From Deltaproteobacteria bacterium (GTDB lineage: Bacteria > Desulfobacterota > Deferrimicrobia > Deferrimicrobiales > Deferrimicrobiaceae), in NCBI GenBank assembly GCA_025357175.1, contig JANXPS010000204.1:1-6624 (forward strand): a stretch of DNA of 6,624 nucleotides, given 5' to 3'. Position numbers and translations under genes: made by a program. Position 1 is the first letter of the stretch. Each line of letters starts with the position of its first letter. This document shows positions 6,428 through 6,624 of the stretch, piece after piece. The notes under the pieces are model-generated. The model saw only the letters and a program-made list of their open reading frames with translations, was not told where the DNA came from and searched no databases.

Positions 6428-6624
6428 GGCGGGCAAGGTGGTCTCCGACAAAATCCGCAACATCGCCATCATCGCCCACGTCGACCATGGCAAGACGACG
6501 CTGGTCGACGCGATGCTCAAGCAGAGCGGCATCTACCGCGACAACCAGGTCGTGGTCGACCGTGTCATGGACTCGAACGACCTCGAGCGCGAAAAGGGCA
6601 TCACCATCATGGCGAAGAACCTCT
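6420..6624 (+). CDS. typA: Ribosome-associated GTPase BipA/TypA, N-terminal part
   Basis: The first 68 residues of a translational GTPase, cut by the window end. After a short lead-in (MSEAGKVVSDK) the G1/P-loop reads NIAIIAHVDHGKTTLVDAML (residues 14-33). Next come QSGIYRDNQ and the RVMDSNDLEREKGITIMAKN block (48-67) that includes the switch I (G2) threonine Thr62. The combination RVMDSNDLEREKGITI is characteristic of BipA/TypA and differs from LepA and EF-G. TypA binds 70S ribosomes and acts in ribosome assembly and in stress or cold adaptation. The ATG at 6420 overlaps the preceding stop by 8 nt (ATGTCTGA). No clear Shine-Dalgarno is visible, so initiation probably depends on translation of the upstream gene. 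Confidence 0.93.
   Translation, partial: MSEAGKVVSDKIRNIAIIAHVDHGKTTLVDAMLKQSGIYRDNQVVVDRVMDSNDLEREKGITIMAKNL

Noticed and set aside
5837..6532. Minus-strand 231-codon frame opposite the SLOG-like gene and typA
   Set aside because: It is antisense to two well-supported genes, crosses their junction, and shows no motif; it is a GC-driven shadow.
1..6624. CRISPR arrays, tRNA or rRNA genes, insertion sequences, attachment sites
   Set aside because: No regularly spaced repeats, cloverleaf-like segments, terminal inverted repeats or transposase motifs were seen; the window is densely filled with housekeeping-type coding sequence.

Overview
This is a GC-rich bacterial window with every recognisable gene on the + strand and almost no non-coding DNA. 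The largest gaps are about 121 and 50 bases. Third codon positions are mostly G or C, which produces several very long false open frames. The gene content suggests a Gram-negative, possibly deltaproteobacterial (Desulfobacterota/Geobacter-like) genome: a soluble GAF-PAS hybrid histidine kinase, a SLOG-like protein beside a BipA/TypA GTPase, and a compact sugar-phosphate operon. The taxonomy is inferred from gene style only and is low confidence.

Positions 1-3607 hold a tight cluster for the oxidative pentose phosphate pathway. In order it contains the C-terminal end of a short-form 6-phosphogluconate dehydrogenase (gnd), glucose-6-phosphate dehydrogenase (zwf), 6-phosphogluconolactonase (pgl) and glucokinase (glk). 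Gaps are 6 nt between gnd and zwf, a 4-nt ATGA overlap between zwf and pgl, and 16 nt between pgl and glk. Together the enzymes take free glucose to ribulose-5-phosphate with reduced nicotinamide nucleotide as co-product: Glk makes glucose-6-phosphate, Zwf oxidises it, Pgl opens the lactone, and Gnd decarboxylates the product. A weak hairpin followed by seven T residues overlaps the glk stop codon and may end this unit.

Positions 3608-5804 hold a separate gene for a cytosolic hybrid sensor kinase (GAF, PAS, HisKA, HATPase_c, REC) with no DNA-binding output. It is preceded by a possible extended -10 promoter, TGATATAGT.

Positions 5805-6624 start with a second exact copy of TGATATAGT overlapping the kinase stop codon. 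A strong Shine-Dalgarno site and a 190-residue SLOG/Rossmann-like protein of unknown function follow. That gene overlaps by 8 nt the start of typA/bipA, which runs off the window.

I do not see a convincing new system. The points most worth checking are the junctions: a G-run at zwf/pgl placed so that a -1 shift would fuse the two enzymes, a seven-codon minigene bridging pgl and glk, and the coupling of the SLOG-like protein to the ribosome GTPase.
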